Made by a program: the position numbers and the translations under genes. The notes beneath the pieces were generated by a model. The model was not told the DNA's origin. It saw only the letters and a list, made by a program, of their open reading frames with translations, and searched no databases. A stretch of DNA of 64,000 nucleotides from Roseovarius sp. MMSF_3350. Its GTDB lineage: Bacteria > Pseudomonadota > Alphaproteobacteria > Rhodobacterales > Rhodobacteraceae. The stretch covers positions 55,551 through 119,550 of the forward strand of contig NZ_JASHIZ010000014.1 of NCBI RefSeq assembly GCF_030733425.1, in the 5' to 3' direction. Below, piece by piece: positions 45,112 through 54,630 of the stretch (the first letter of the stretch is position 1; each line of letters begins with the position of its first letter).

Positions 45112-46596
45112 TCAGCCGCATTTCAGTTTGTCGGGGTGCAGGATATGGCTGCGATGCGCCTCGACATAGGCGATGATCCCGGCCATGCAGGACGGTTTGC
45201 CGCCAAAGCCCGACCAGGGCGTGAAATGCGGGATGTGCACGTATGTGGTCGGATCGCGCTTGAGCAGGTTGGCAAAGACCGAGGCGACGATGGTGCCGCC
45301 CACGCCGGTGAGCTTGCCGCCGCCCTGTTCCTTGGCCTCTTGCAGGGCATAGAACCACAGCTGTGTCTTCTTGAAGCCCTTGTCCTTCAGTTCGGGCGGA
45401 ACCTCGACCGTGTCGGTGCCCAGATGCGCCGCGAACTGCTGGCCGCTGGCCAGTTGATAGGTGTAGCGGTCGCGCACCATGTTGCGCAGGGCGAGGTTTT
45501 TCGATTGCGGCTCGGTCAGGGTGACGTTCACGTCCTTGAGCTCGATCTGACCAGAGACGAAGGGCAGTTCCAGGAGCGCCGCGCCCAGTTTAGGGCCGAC
45601 CGGACGCGCCTTTTGCGATTGGGTGCCGCCGCCCATTTCGAAGAAAAGGTTATAGTCGAGGTTCTGGTCTTCGGGCCGCTTGCCGAACCCTTGCGTGGCG
45701 AAGAGCGGCACGGGGCTTCCGGCGGCGTTTATCTGGTACTCGAACTGCGTGGTGGCGTGGCCGAATCGATAGCACGCCCCGGTGAACTCGACCGGCATGA
45801 CCGGCGCGTCCCAGTCAAAGACCAATGCGTGCATGGCCGCATCGAGGCAGTCCTGATGGACGAAGGCGTCGAGCAGTTCGTTCCAGACGATCCATTGGTA
45901 GTGGAGGCGGATGAAGCGGCGCACCTCCTGGAAACTGGTCAGGCCGGGCGAGACATGGGCGTCCCAGACCTCCTCGCTCATGCCTGAATGGGCGCAAGCC
46001 TTGATGTCGGCGGCCTCGGAGCCGCCCTCGATCACCTTGCTCATAAGAATGTTGTGCAGTTCGATGAAGATGCCCTGGATCTGGGCCACGATGATGTTCT
46101 CGTCATTGCGCGGATCGCCGATCAGGGCCTTGCCGGCGCAGGTCCGGGCCAGGTCGAGCGCGTTGTCCTGGCGCCCGAACATCAGCATGTGATCCTGCTC
46201 TCCCGCGCCGTAGAGATGTGGCGAGGCTTCGGGGCCGTCGCCGTAGACGCAATCGAGGTCGAGGCCGGGCGTGCGGATGTTGCGGATCGTCGCCGGGTCG
46301 ATCCGCGTGCCGAGCGCGGACGTCGCGTCGAGAGTGATGTCGTGGTCGACGAACTGGCCCAGGAACGTCATGCCGGCATCGGCCGGGCCGTCCTCGTTGC
46401 TGGTGGCGCGCATGGATTGCGACAGGGCGTCGAGCGCGTTCACGACATCCTGGTGGGTGATGTTCTCGATGAACACCGGGTTGGCCGGCTTGAGGCGTCC
46501 CAGCGTTTGCACGAAGGGCTTCGCCGGGCCTTCGTTCTGAAGACATGTCTTGACGAGTTGGTCGAGCCGCGTAAGGCCGTGATGAATTCCTGGCAT
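45112..46596 (-). CDS. Animal-type haem peroxidase (peroxidase-cyclooxygenase superfamily)
   Basis: 494 residues with no signal peptide. The distal motif GQFVDHDITLD gives D84 and H85, the Arg-x-x-Glu pair is R163-N-D-E166 in GDPRNDEN, and RFGHATTQF supplies the proximal histidine near residue 276. These are the active-site residues of mammalian peroxidases; residue 167 is Asn where myeloperoxidase has the haem-linked Met, so no sulfonium link is expected. Bacterial members oxidise halides or organics, or act as peroxicins. Cytosolic or exported by a non-classical route; no transporter is adjacent. Confidence 0.88.
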   Translation of the reverse strand: MPGIHHGLTRLDQLVKTCLQNEGPAKPFVQTLGRLKPANPVFIENITHQDVVNALDALSQSMRATSNEDGPADAGMTFLGQFVDHDITLDATSALGTRIDPATIRNIRTPGLDLDCVYGDGPEASPHLYGAGEQDHMLMFGRQDNALDLARTCAGKALIGDPRNDENIIVAQIQGIFIELHNILMSKVIEGGSEAADIKACAHSGMSEEVWDAHVSPGLTSFQEVRRFIRLHYQWIVWNELLDAFVHQDCLDAAMHALVFDWDAPVMPVEFTGACYRFGHATTQFEYQINAAGSPVPLFATQGFGKRPEDQNLDYNLFFEMGGGTQSQKARPVGPKLGAALLELPFVSGQIELKDVNVTLTEPQSKNLALRNMVRDRYTYQLASGQQFAAHLGTDTVEVPPELKDKGFKKTQLWFYALQEAKEQGGGKLTGVGGTIVASVFANLLKRDPTTYVHIPHFTPWSGFGGKPSCMAGIIAYVEAHRSHILHPDKLKCG

Positions 46597-46761
46597 GGGA
46601 AATTCTCCTGATTAGAAAATGAATTGAAAAAAGTTCACATCGATCCGGGAAAAAGTCCGGATGCCGGAAAAGTAGCATATTCTATGGCTAAACTCAACCT
46701 TGGCGTGTTTTTGTCGGGCGGGGGCGCCCCCGGATTTCATGAGATCCCGCGTCGTTCTCGT

Positions 46762-47766
46762 TCACGCACCGGGGTCATCGCTGGCCCAGGGTTTCAGCAT
46801 GACCTTCCCGCCACGACCGGGGGTCAGAGACGCATTCACCGCATCGGCGATCCGGTCGAGGGGATACGTGCCGCTGGTCGCCAACGGCAGCCGGCCCTGC
46901 ATTGCCAGCGCCACCAGGTCGGACATCAGGCTCTCGCGGCGCTCGCGGTCCATTTCGGATATGACGCGCGCACCCCAGAAGCCCTTGACCGTGATCTGCT
47001 TCATGATGAGCGGTCCCGAGGCAAGCGGCATCGGTTCGCCCGTGGCAGTTCCGAAGACGAAGATCTCTCCGTCGCTGGACAGGAGGTCGACGAGATGCGC
47101 CGCGATGTCGCCGCCGACGGAATCGATGGCCGAGACCACTTTGCCGTCGTTTACGGTCTTGCGAACCTGATCTTTCCAGTCGCCGTCAGAGGTGGAAAAG
47201 ACATGCTCTGTACCTGCTTCGCGCAGGTCCTGCACGGCCTCGTCCCGACGCACGAGGTTGACGAGGTGGATGCCGCGTTCGCGGGCCAGAACAGCCATGA
47301 TGCGGCCCACTGCGCCATTGGCGGCGGTCTGGATGATCCAGTCGCCCCGATGGGCCTTGAGGCTGTCGAGCAGGGAAATGGCCGACAACGGCATGGCGAT
47401 GAGCTGCGCGCCCTCTTCGTCGGAGATCTTCTCGGGCAAGGGCAAGAGCCCGTTTGCGGGAGCGAGAACATACTCGGCCCAGGTGCCATGCACCCCTGCC
47501 ACGGCGACGCGCTGGCCCTTGAGACCGTCATCGACGCCCGCGCCCACGGCATCGACGATGCCCGCGGCCTCGGAGCCGCCGATGGCGCCGGGCAACGGCG
47601 GCTTGTAGCCGTAGGTGCCGCGTACCGTCCAGAGATCGTGATTGTGAATGGGGGACAAAAGGACCTTGACGCGCACCTGCCCTTCTTTCGGCTCGGGCGT
47701 ATCGGTGCCGGCGGCGTAGAGAACCTTTGTTGGGTCGCCGAATGTGTCGTGGAGAGCGGCTTTCAT
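46762..47766 (-). CDS. Zinc-independent MDR-family NADPH:quinone/enoyl reductase
   Basis: 334 residues. A GroES-like N-terminal part and a Rossmann domain (WIIQTAANGAVGRIMAVLA, with AANGAVG as the nucleotide motif, about 143-160) identify a medium-chain dehydrogenase. The zinc ligands are missing, as in quinone oxidoreductases and trans-2-enoyl reductases. The start at 47766 begins the conserved MKAALHDTFGDPTKV; upstream in-frame sequence is ignored. Divergent from arsR, with a 169-nt gap, so it may be co-regulated but this is unproven. Confidence 0.87.
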   Translation of the reverse strand: MKAALHDTFGDPTKVLYAAGTDTPEPKEGQVRVKVLLSPIHNHDLWTVRGTYGYKPPLPGAIGGSEAAGIVDAVGAGVDDGLKGQRVAVAGVHGTWAEYVLAPANGLLPLPEKISDEEGAQLIAMPLSAISLLDSLKAHRGDWIIQTAANGAVGRIMAVLARERGIHLVNLVRRDEAVQDLREAGTEHVFSTSDGDWKDQVRKTVNDGKVVSAIDSVGGDIAAHLVDLLSSDGEIFVFGTATGEPMPLASGPLIMKQITVKGFWGARVISEMDRERRESLMSDLVALAMQGRLPLATSGTYPLDRIADAVNASLTPGRGGKVMLKPWASDDPGA

Positions 47767-47916
47767 GAGGATCGGCCTTTCGTTTCGAGAATGTCGCCTG
47801 TTCGTGAGCCTCGCCCCGGCGGAACGGGTGGCGACGGGTTTTGTTCCTGCGGTGCCGTGCTGCCTTGGCGGCAGCGGGCCCAGGTGATGAAAACGTCGCT
47901 TGCCTTTCGCGACACA

Positions 47917-47942
47917 TATCCATACTTCTCGATGCATGGATA
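47917..47942. promoter_or_regulatory. Probable ArsR operator overlapping the arsR start
   Basis: Perfect inverted repeat TATCCAT (47917-47923) - 12 nt - ATGGATA (47936-47942). The right arm contains the arsR start codon. The size fits an ArsR-type dimer site, and its place would block both transcription and perhaps initiation; autoregulation is inferred. Confidence 0.55.
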
Positions 47943-48268
47943 AAACATGCGCCCTTTCCGCCCTTCAGGCCCTGTCGCAGGACACGCGGCTGGATGTATT
48001 TCGCCTGCTGATGCGCGCCGGCCCCGAGGGCGTGGCGGCAGGAGAGATCGCGGCGATGTGCGGCGTGCGCCAGAACACCATGTCGGCGCATCTGTCGGTG
48101 CTTTCGCGGGCCGGGCTGATCCGGGCGGCGCGGGAGGGTCGGTCGGTGCGCTACCGTGCGGAGATCGAGGGGGTTCGGGGGCTGTTGGCCTATCTCGTGG
48201 AAGACTGTTGCGGCGGAAATCATGAGCGATGCCAATCGCTTATAGACGGTATTTCACTTCAGTGCTGA
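47936..48268 (+). CDS. arsR: ArsR-family arsenite-responsive repressor
   Basis: 110 residues with a winged helix ([24 protein letters not shown], about 39-62; the recognition helix is [11 protein letters not shown]). Arsenite ligands are predicted to be C91, C92 and C98 in [11 protein letters not shown], the C-terminal site of the Acidithiobacillus AfArsR type, not the DNA-helix CxC of E. coli ArsR. Controls the acr3-arsH genes behind it. The ATG at 47936 lies within the operator; a start at 47900 would also be in frame. Confidence 0.92.
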   Translation: MDKTCALSALQALSQDTRLDVFRLLMRAGPEGVAAGEIAAMCGVRQNTMSAHLSVLSRAGLIRAAREGRSVRYRAEIEGVRGLLAYLVEDCCGGNHERCQSLIDGISLQC

Positions 48269-48296
48269 CTTTGCGAAAATGGAACGAGGGCCAGAT

Positions 48297-49361
48297 ATGA
48301 CCGACAGGGTCGACACACCGAAGGAGAGCGGCCTGGGCGTCTTCGAACGCTACCTCAGCGTTTGGATCGCACTGGCGATCGTGCTGGGTATTGCAATCGG
48401 GGCCGTGGCGCCGGGGCTGGTCGCGGCGGTTGCGGCGGCGGAGGTGGCGCGGATCAACCTGGTGGTGGCGGTGCTGATCTGGGCGATGATCTATCCGATG
48501 ATGATCGGCGTGGACCTGAGCACCATTCCGGCGGTGGCGAAACAGCCGAAGGGGCTGGTGATCACGCTGGTGGTCAACTGGCTGATCAAGCCCTTCACCA
48601 TGGCGCTGCTGGCGGTGCTGTTCTTCGAGTACTTTTTCGCGCCGTGGATCGCGCCGGAGGATGCGGCGCAATACATTGCAGGGCTGATTCTGCTGGGCGC
48701 GGCGCCCTGCACGGCGATGGTGTTCGTGTGGTCGCAACTGACGAAGGGCGACGAGACCTACACGCTGGTGCAGGTGTCGGTGAACGACCTGATCATGGTC
48801 TTCGCATTCGCGCCCATCGTGGCGCTTCTGCTGGGCGTCACGGACATCGCGGTGCCGTGGCAGACGCTGGTGATGGCGACGGTGCTTTACGTGGTGCTGC
48901 CGCTGGTGGCGGGGCTGGTGACGCGGCGGATGTTGGGCTCGAAAGCGGCGATCGAGGCGTTCACGGCGCGGGTGAAGCCGTGGTCGATCATCGGGCTGAT
49001 CGCCACTGTGGTGATCCTGTTCGGGTTGCAGGGCAGCATCATCCTGGCCAACCCGCTGGTGATCGCGCTGATCGCTGTGCCGATCCTGATCCAGAGCTAC
49101 GGGATATTCGTGCTGGCCTATGGCGCGGCTTACATGATGCGCGTGCCGCACCGGGTGGCGGCACCTTGCGCGATGATCGGAACGTCGAATTTTTTCGAAC
49201 TGGCGGTGGCGGTGGCGATCAGCCTTTTCGGGCTCAATTCCGGGGCGGCACTGGCGACGGTGGTGGGCGTGCTGGTGGAAGTGCCGGTGATGCTGTCGCT
49301 GGTGGCGTTTGCCAACCGGACAAGGCGCCGGTTCGCCGAAAGAGAGGAACGACACGTATGA
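48297..49361 (+). CDS. acr3: Arsenite efflux permease Acr3
   Basis: 354 residues with ten membrane segments. The conserved thiol is in [15 protein letters not shown], near residue 129, and EL(A) and PVMLSLV near the end are family-like. Extrudes arsenite and antimonite, driven by the proton gradient. The start at 48297 has GAGGG upstream. Overlaps arsH as ATGA at its stop. 28 nt after arsR. Confidence 0.93.
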   Translation: MTDRVDTPKESGLGVFERYLSVWIALAIVLGIAIGAVAPGLVAAVAAAEVARINLVVAVLIWAMIYPMMIGVDLSTIPAVAKQPKGLVITLVVNWLIKPFTMALLAVLFFEYFFAPWIAPEDAAQYIAGLILLGAAPCTAMVFVWSQLTKGDETYTLVQVSVNDLIMVFAFAPIVALLLGVTDIAVPWQTLVMATVLYVVLPLVAGLVTRRMLGSKAAIEAFTARVKPWSIIGLIATVVILFGLQGSIILANPLVIALIAVPILIQSYGIFVLAYGAAYMMRVPHRVAAPCAMIGTSNFFELAVAVAISLFGLNSGAALATVVGVLVEVPVMLSLVAFANRTRRRFAEREERHV

Positions 49362-50083
49362 GTGACATGCCCAACCTGAATACGGGCGCCCTGCCCGATA
49401 TCGATCATGACAAGCTGTTCCCGGCGGAGCGCGCGCGCCATGCGCCGCGCGTCCTGCTGCTCTATGGCAGTTTGCGGGAACGGTCGTTTTCACGGCTGCT
49501 GAGCGAGGAAGCGGCGCGGATCTTGGGCCACCTCGGTGCCGAGACCCGTATGTATGATCCCCACGGGCTGCCCCTGCCCGACGACGCGGAAGTCAGCCAT
49601 CCGAAGGTGGCGGAGTTGCGTGAGTTGGTGATGTGGTCAGAGGCCATGGTCTGGGTCAGCCCCGAGCGGCACGGCGCGATGACCGGCGTGATGAAGAGCA
49701 TGATCGACTGGATCCCGCTGGCGCCGATCGGAGGGATTCGCCCAACGCAGGGCAAGGTGCTGGCTGTGGCGCAGGTCAGCGGTGGGTCGCAAAGCTTCAA
49801 CGCGGTGAACCAGATGCGTATCCTGGGGCGCTGGATGCGAATGCTGACGATTCCCAACCAGTCTTCGGTGCCGAAAGCGTGGGACGCGTTCGACGATGCG
49901 GATCGGATGAAGCCGGGGCCGCTCTATGACCGGGTGGTGGACGTGATGGAGGAGTTGGTGAAGTTCACGGTCCTGACACGCGGACAGGCGGGGTATCTCA
50001 CGGACAGGTATTCCGAGCGGGTCGAGAGTTTGGAGGAGTTGTCAACGCGGGTGAACGCGTCGCAGGCAATCGGGACAGAGTGA
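49358..50083 (+). CDS. arsH: Arsenical resistance flavoprotein ArsH
   Basis: 241 residues of the NADPH-dependent FMN reductase fold. [20 protein letters not shown] holds the FMN-phosphate loop (GSLRxRS) and [20 protein letters not shown] is the ArsH-specific region. ArsH oxidises trivalent methylarsenicals and reduces azo dyes or quinones. Translationally coupled to acr3 (ATGA). No arsC is found in the operon, so arsenate reduction would need a gene elsewhere. Confidence 0.94.
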   Translation: MSDMPNLNTGALPDIDHDKLFPAERARHAPRVLLLYGSLRERSFSRLLSEEAARILGHLGAETRMYDPHGLPLPDDAEVSHPKVAELRELVMWSEAMVWVSPERHGAMTGVMKSMIDWIPLAPIGGIRPTQGKVLAVAQVSGGSQSFNAVNQMRILGRWMRMLTIPNQSSVPKAWDAFDDADRMKPGPLYDRVVDVMEELVKFTVLTRGQAGYLTDRYSERVESLEELSTRVNASQAIGTE

Positions 50084-50094
50084 CCATGCGGCAC

Positions 50095-50153
50095 GTGGGT
50101 TTCCACCCACCCTTCGCTATTCGGCGGGAGGCATCCCGGACCTGATCCGGGAT
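50095..50153. repeat. Composite palindromic repeat, copy 3 (variant)
   Basis: GTGGGTTTCCACCCACCC plus TTCG at 50095-50116 differs at two positions from copies 1, 2 and 4. It is followed by ATCCCGGA (50133-50140) / TCCGGGAT (50146-50153), a perfect dyad. It lies between convergent arsH and aroB. Confidence 0.82.
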
Positions 50154-50213
50154 CTTCTGGCGGCAGGACTACCGGGTCAGAAAGACAGAGGATCGGGCGC
50201 TCCGAAAGTGAGG

Positions 50214-51326
50214 TCACCGGGCGGCGAGCGCGTCATCCAGAACCTTGCGGACAACATCCATATCCACGTCGTCGGCCACGTAAGCGTCTCCGATGCCGCG
50301 GGCGAGGATGAAGCGCAGCTTTCCGTCGACCACCTTCTTGTCCTGGCCCATGAGGTCGATAAGGCCGTCTGCATTTGGCAATTCCCCTGCTATATCAGAC
50401 AGATCGACCTTCATGTTCATGTCGCGCAGATGGGCGCGGACGCGGCTGGGGTCTTCCTGGGAACACAAGCCAAGGCGGCTGGAGAGTTCGAACGCCAGGG
50501 CGCAGCCGATGGCGACGCCTTCGCCGTGCAGCAGGCGGTCGCCATAGCCGGTGGCGGCCTCGAGCGCGTGGCAGAAGGTGTGGCCGAGGTTCAGCAGTGC
50601 GCGGCGCCCGTGCTCTTTTTCGTCCTCGATGACGATCTCGGCCTTCATCTCGACCGAGCGTTTGACCGCCGCGATCCGGGCGGGCATGTCGCCCCGTGCC
50701 ACCTCGGGGCCGTGGGTTTCGAGCCAGTCGAAGAAGGCGGCGTCGCCCAGCAGACCGTACTTTACCACTTCTCCGTAACCGGCGAGGAAATCGCGACTTT
50801 TCAGTGTTCCCAGCACGTCCGTATCGGCCAGCACGAGGCTGGGCTGGTGGAAGGCGCCGATCAGATTTTTGCCCTGGGGGGCGTTGATGCCGGTCTTGCC
50901 GCCCACGGAACTGTCGACCTGGGCCAGAAGGCTGGTGGGGACCTGCACGAAGCGGACGCCGCGGCGCAGGACGGAGGCGGCAAAGCCGACAAGATCGCCG
51001 ATCACGCCGCCGCCGAAGGCAATGACCACGTCGCTGCGCTCGATCTTCTCGGACAAGAGCCATTCGACGCAGCGTTCGAACTGTGGCCAGCCTTTGGTGC
51101 CTTCGCCGGGGGGCAGCGCGAGGGCGGTGCTGTCGATGCCCTCGGAACCCAGACCCGCCTGAAGCGTGGAGAGGTGCAGGGCACCCACGGTCTCGTCGGT
51201 CACGATGGCGACCTGGGGCCGGCGCAGCAGCGGCGCGATCAGCGCTCCGGACCGCAACAGTAGGCCGGGGCCGATATGGATGTCGTAGGCTCGCTCGCCC
51301 AGGGCCACGTTCACGCGTTCAGTCAT
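50214..51326 (-). CDS. aroB: 3-dehydroquinate synthase
   Basis: 370 residues. Converts DAHP to 3-dehydroquinate, step 2 of the shikimate pathway, with NAD+ and Zn2+. AFGGGVIGDLVGFAASVLRRG is the NAD-binding signature, and GHTFCHALEAATGY carries a zinc-ligand histidine. Overlaps the upstream aroK stop (ATGA). Cytosolic. Confidence 0.96.
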   Translation of the reverse strand: MTERVNVALGERAYDIHIGPGLLLRSGALIAPLLRRPQVAIVTDETVGALHLSTLQAGLGSEGIDSTALALPPGEGTKGWPQFERCVEWLLSEKIERSDVVIAFGGGVIGDLVGFAASVLRRGVRFVQVPTSLLAQVDSSVGGKTGINAPQGKNLIGAFHQPSLVLADTDVLGTLKSRDFLAGYGEVVKYGLLGDAAFFDWLETHGPEVARGDMPARIAAVKRSVEMKAEIVIEDEKEHGRRALLNLGHTFCHALEAATGYGDRLLHGEGVAIGCALAFELSSRLGLCSQEDPSRVRAHLRDMNMKVDLSDIAGELPNADGLIDLMGQDKKVVDGKLRFILARGIGDAYVADDVDMDVVRKVLDDALAAR

Positions 51327-51883
51327 GGCGCGGGCTCCAGAACGTCGGGGCGGGTGGCCAGTGCCTCGGCCACCTTGGCTGCCATCTGGTCGATCGTGTA
51401 GGTCGGGTGCGCGGGCACCGCGAGGTCAGCCATCTGGTAGAAGGGCAGACGGGCCTCGTAGAGGTCCGTCAGCGTCTTTCGGGGATCAGCTGTGCGCAGC
51501 AAAGGTCTGGTATCCTTGTGTTTTACCCGGTTCCACAAAAGCCGAAGATCGGCCTTGAGCCAGACCGACACGCCCTTGGCACCGATCAGGGCGCGGTTGC
51601 GCTCGGACAGGAACGCGCCGCCGCCGGCGGACAGGATGCCGCGCTCGCCGTCGAGCAGACGGTCGATGACCCGGGTTTCGCGGTCGCGAAAGAACGCCTC
51701 GCCGTCGCGGGCGAAAATCTCGGAAATCTTCATGTTGGCGGCGGCCTCGATCTCGACGTCCGAATCGAGAAACGGCACATCAAGCATGGCCGCCAAAGCC
51801 TTGCCAACAGCGGTTTTTCCTGCCCCCATCATCCCCACGAGCACGACGGTTTTCTTCAATTGCCAACGCTCGGTGCCGGCCAA
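51323..51883 (-). CDS. aroK: Shikimate kinase
   Basis: 186 residues. Walker A GMMGAGKT is at about 17-24, DSD near 41 and GGGA near 86 are the shikimate and magnesium sites, and RPLL belongs to the lid. Phosphorylates shikimate at C3. First gene of aroK-aroB, divergent from the small membrane protein gene upstream of xerD, which is the usual Rhodobacteraceae arrangement. Confidence 0.96.
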   Translation of the reverse strand: MAGTERWQLKKTVVLVGMMGAGKTAVGKALAAMLDVPFLDSDVEIEAAANMKISEIFARDGEAFFRDRETRVIDRLLDGERGILSAGGGAFLSERNRALIGAKGVSVWLKADLRLLWNRVKHKDTRPLLRTADPRKTLTDLYEARLPFYQMADLAVPAHPTYTIDQMAAKVAEALATRPDVLEPAP

Positions 51884-51993
51884 TGTCGGCGCTCCTATGC
51901 CAATCTTGTCTTTTCGTGCACTGAATGACGTGATCTTGATGAAATTGCCAGTTATAAAGTGGTAAAAGACGGCAAAACGCGGGCAGGCAACAC

Positions 51994-52143
51994 ATGTTCA
52001 GATTGATCAAATGGCTGATCTACCTTGGTATTCTGGCGTTCCTGGCGCTGATCGGCTATGCCTATATCGGCCCCTTCTTCGGGGCGGATTTTTCGCCCGA
52101 GCGTGAAGAAATTCGACAGGAAATCATTCTTGAAGACTCTTGA
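51994..52143 (+). CDS. Small membrane protein
   Basis: 49 residues with a single hydrophobic helix at about 7-28 (WLIYLGILAFLALIGYAYIG) and an acidic tail. Not recognised beyond being a conserved-looking small protein before the secreted-protein gene and xerD. The ATG at 51994 follows GGGCAGGCAACAC, with AGG at acceptable spacing. It overlaps the next gene by 41 nt in a different frame. Confidence 0.7.
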   Translation: MFRLIKWLIYLGILAFLALIGYAYIGPFFGADFSPEREEIRQEIILEDS

Positions 52144-53668
52144 AACCGTTGTTTTTTCCATAGTTCTTGCCGCGCCGGCCATGGCGCAGGAGCCGCTGAC
52201 GGCCATCGACTGGCTGAAGGACCCCGCGCCGATCAGCGTCGCCCGACCGCTGGAGGAAGCGCTCAACCCGCCCGTCGCGGATGACGTGGAAGGCGCCGTC
52301 GTGCCGGATGTGGACGTGATGCCGCTGGATGGCGCACAGCCCGACGGAGCGGGGCTATTGCCCGGCAGCACGACGGGTTTGCCGCCGAACCTGTGGGCCG
52401 GGAGCGGTACCGACACGCTGGTGTCGATGTTCTCGCGCCTGCCGTCGGACCCTCTGCCGGCGATCCAGGCGCTGTACTACACCCTGTTGCTGGCCGAGGC
52501 CGAGGCGCCCGCGGACGCCGGGCCGGAGGCGCGGTTCTTGCGCGCGCGGCTAATGGCGCTGCGCAAGATGGGGGCGGTGGATCCGGCGCTGGCGCTGGTG
52601 CAGCAGGCCGGTCCCTATGACGCGAGCCTTTTCGACCAGTGGTTCGACCTTGCCCTGTTGAGTGGCACCGAAGAGGAGGCTTGCGCGGCGCTGTCCCAGG
52701 ACCCGGACCTGAGCGAGCGCTATGACGCGCGGATCTATTGCGGGGCGCGCACCGGCGCGTGGCAGACAGCCGCGCTGACCTACGAGACGGCAACGGCCCT
52801 GGGCGTTCTCGACGCCGCAAGCGTGCGGTTGCTGGCGCAGTTCCTCGACCCCGAGACGATCGACGCGGAGATGTCCCTGGCCCCTTCGTCAGAGATGACG
52901 CCGCTGCTCTATCGCCTGTACGAGGCGGCGGGCACGCCCCTGCCCACGCGCAACCTGCCGCGGGAATTCGCTGTTGCCGACCTGCGCGGACTGACCGGGC
53001 TGAAGGCCGAGATCGAGGCGGCCGAGCGGCTGACCCGCACCGGCGCCCTGCCCGCCAACCGCCTGTTGGGACTTTACACCGACCAGAGCCCGGCGGCCTC
53101 GGGCGGGGTGTGGGACCGCGTGGCGGGCGTGCAGAAGCTGGAACAGGCAATCGTGGACACCGATCCGCAAGCCGTGGCGCGACACCTGCCGGGGCTGTGG
53201 CGCGACATGAAGCGTGAAGGGCTGGCCGTGGCGTTTGCCACACTTTTCGCGCAGTCGCTCTCGACGCTGGACCTGGACGGGCGGGCGCGGGAGGCAGCGT
53301 TCGAAATCGCGCTTCTGTCGCGGGATTACGAGACCTTGGCCCCCGACCTTGCCGGAAGCGATGCGCGGTCGCGGTTCCTGGTCGGAGTAGCACAGGGTGC
53401 GCCGGACGCCGCGCTGGCCAGCGAGACGCCGCAGATCGCCATCGCCGAGGCCTTTGCCGCAACGGAGGCCCATCCCGACCATGCCGACATGCTGAAGGCC
53501 GGGCGGCTGGGTCAGGCGATCCTGACCGCGGCGTTGCAGCTGGACACAGCCGGGCCGAACCAAGCCAGTGATATCGTGGCGGGCCTGTCGACGCTGCGGG
53601 CCGTCGGGCTGGAGGATACCGCGCGGCAGGCGGCCTTGCAGATCCTGCTGCTGAAGGCCGACACGTGA
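52103..53668 (+). CDS. Exported helical-repeat protein of unknown function
   Basis: 521 residues. Start GTG at 52103 (VKKFDRKSFLK) is chosen because a signal peptide ending APAMAQ near residue 29 follows; no ATG lies at a suitable place. The body is made of Ala/Leu-rich helical stretches such as PALALVQQAG and EACAALSQDPDL, suggesting TPR/solenoid-like repeats in the periplasm. Its end overlaps xerD (GTGA), so it is coupled to the recombinase gene. Function unknown. Confidence 0.75.
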   Translation: MKKFDRKSFLKTLETVVFSIVLAAPAMAQEPLTAIDWLKDPAPISVARPLEEALNPPVADDVEGAVVPDVDVMPLDGAQPDGAGLLPGSTTGLPPNLWAGSGTDTLVSMFSRLPSDPLPAIQALYYTLLLAEAEAPADAGPEARFLRARLMALRKMGAVDPALALVQQAGPYDASLFDQWFDLALLSGTEEEACAALSQDPDLSERYDARIYCGARTGAWQTAALTYETATALGVLDAASVRLLAQFLDPETIDAEMSLAPSSEMTPLLYRLYEAAGTPLPTRNLPREFAVADLRGLTGLKAEIEAAERLTRTGALPANRLLGLYTDQSPAASGGVWDRVAGVQKLEQAIVDTDPQAVARHLPGLWRDMKREGLAVAFATLFAQSLSTLDLDGRAREAAFEIALLSRDYETLAPDLAGSDARSRFLVGVAQGAPDAALASETPQIAIAEAFAATEAHPDHADMLKAGRLGQAILTAALQLDTAGPNQASDIVAGLSTLRAVGLEDTARQAALQILLLKADT

Positions 53669-54630
53669 GCACGCGGCACTGGCTGGCGAATTTTCTCGAC
53701 GCGCAGGCCGCCGAGGCCGGGGCGGCGCAGAACACGTTGCAGGCCTATGCGCGCGACCTGACGGATTTCACCGAGTGGCTGGCGCGCGGCGGCAAGGACG
53801 CGGCCAGCGCGGCGCAGGCGGATATCGAGGATTATCTGGTGCATTGCGACGCACAAGGATTGGCGCGGTCGACGCGGGCGCGGCGGCTGTCGGCGATCAG
53901 GCAGTTCTACCGCTTTGCCTTTGACGAGGGGCTTCGCGACGACAACCCGGCGATTCAGATCAAGGGGCCGGGCCGCGACAAGCGCCTGCCCAAGACGTTG
54001 CAACTGGAAGAGGTGGACCGCCTGCTGGAAGCGGCGCGGCAGACGGGGCGGGGCAAGGTCGACCGGCTGCGCAATACCTGTCTGATGGAGCTGCTCTATG
54101 CCACGGGGATGCGGGTGACCGAGCTGGTGTCGCTGCCGGTGGCGTCCTGCCGGGGCGATCCGCAGATGCTGCTGGTACGCGGCAAGGGCGGAAAGGAGCG
54201 GCTGGTGCCGATGTCGCCCCCGGCCCGAGCGGCGCTCAACAACTGGCTGAAGGCGCGCGATGACACCGAGGCGGCGGCGAAGGCGAAGGGCAAGCCGGCC
54301 TCTCCTTTTCTGTTTCCCTCGAGCGGCAAGACGGGGCACCTGACGCGCAACCGCTTTTTCCTGCTGGTGAAGGAGTTCGCGGTGACCGCCGGCATCAGCC
54401 CCGAGCGGGTGTCGCCGCACACGCTGCGCCACGCGTTCGCGACGCACCTGCTGGCCGGAGGAGCCGATCTGCGGACGATCCAGACGCTCTTGGGTCATGC
54501 CGACGTGGGCACCACGGAGATTTATACCCATGTGCTGGAGGACCGGCTGCGCGAACTGGTGTTCGACGCGCACCCGCTGGCGCAGGATGAGCGGCGCAGG
54601 GCCTCGGGGGGCACGTCTTCGGACGGTTAG
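53665..54630 (+). CDS. xerD: Tyrosine recombinase XerD
   Basis: 321 residues with an N-terminal SAM-like core-binding domain (about 1-95) and a C-terminal catalytic domain. The arginine in ATGMRVTELVSLP, the HxxR in HTLRHAFATHLL, the late histidine in LLGHADVGTT and the nucleophile Tyr in IYTHV complete the R-K-H-R-H-Y set. With XerC it resolves chromosome dimers at dif. XerD is favoured over XerC by the aroK-linked context. Starts with GTG in overlap with the previous gene. Confidence 0.93.
   Translation: MSTRHWLANFLDAQAAEAGAAQNTLQAYARDLTDFTEWLARGGKDAASAAQADIEDYLVHCDAQGLARSTRARRLSAIRQFYRFAFDEGLRDDNPAIQIKGPGRDKRLPKTLQLEEVDRLLEAARQTGRGKVDRLRNTCLMELLYATGMRVTELVSLPVASCRGDPQMLLVRGKGGKERLVPMSPPARAALNNWLKARDDTEAAAKAKGKPASPFLFPSSGKTGHLTRNRFFLLVKEFAVTAGISPERVSPHTLRHAFATHLLAGGADLRTIQTLLGHADVGTTEIYTHVLEDRLRELVFDAHPLAQDERRRASGGTSSDG

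Noticed and set aside
48362..50083. A 573-residue plus-strand frame
   Set aside because: Its first two thirds are a Gly/Ala/Arg-rich shadow of acr3; only the part from 49358 (arsH) is a real protein.
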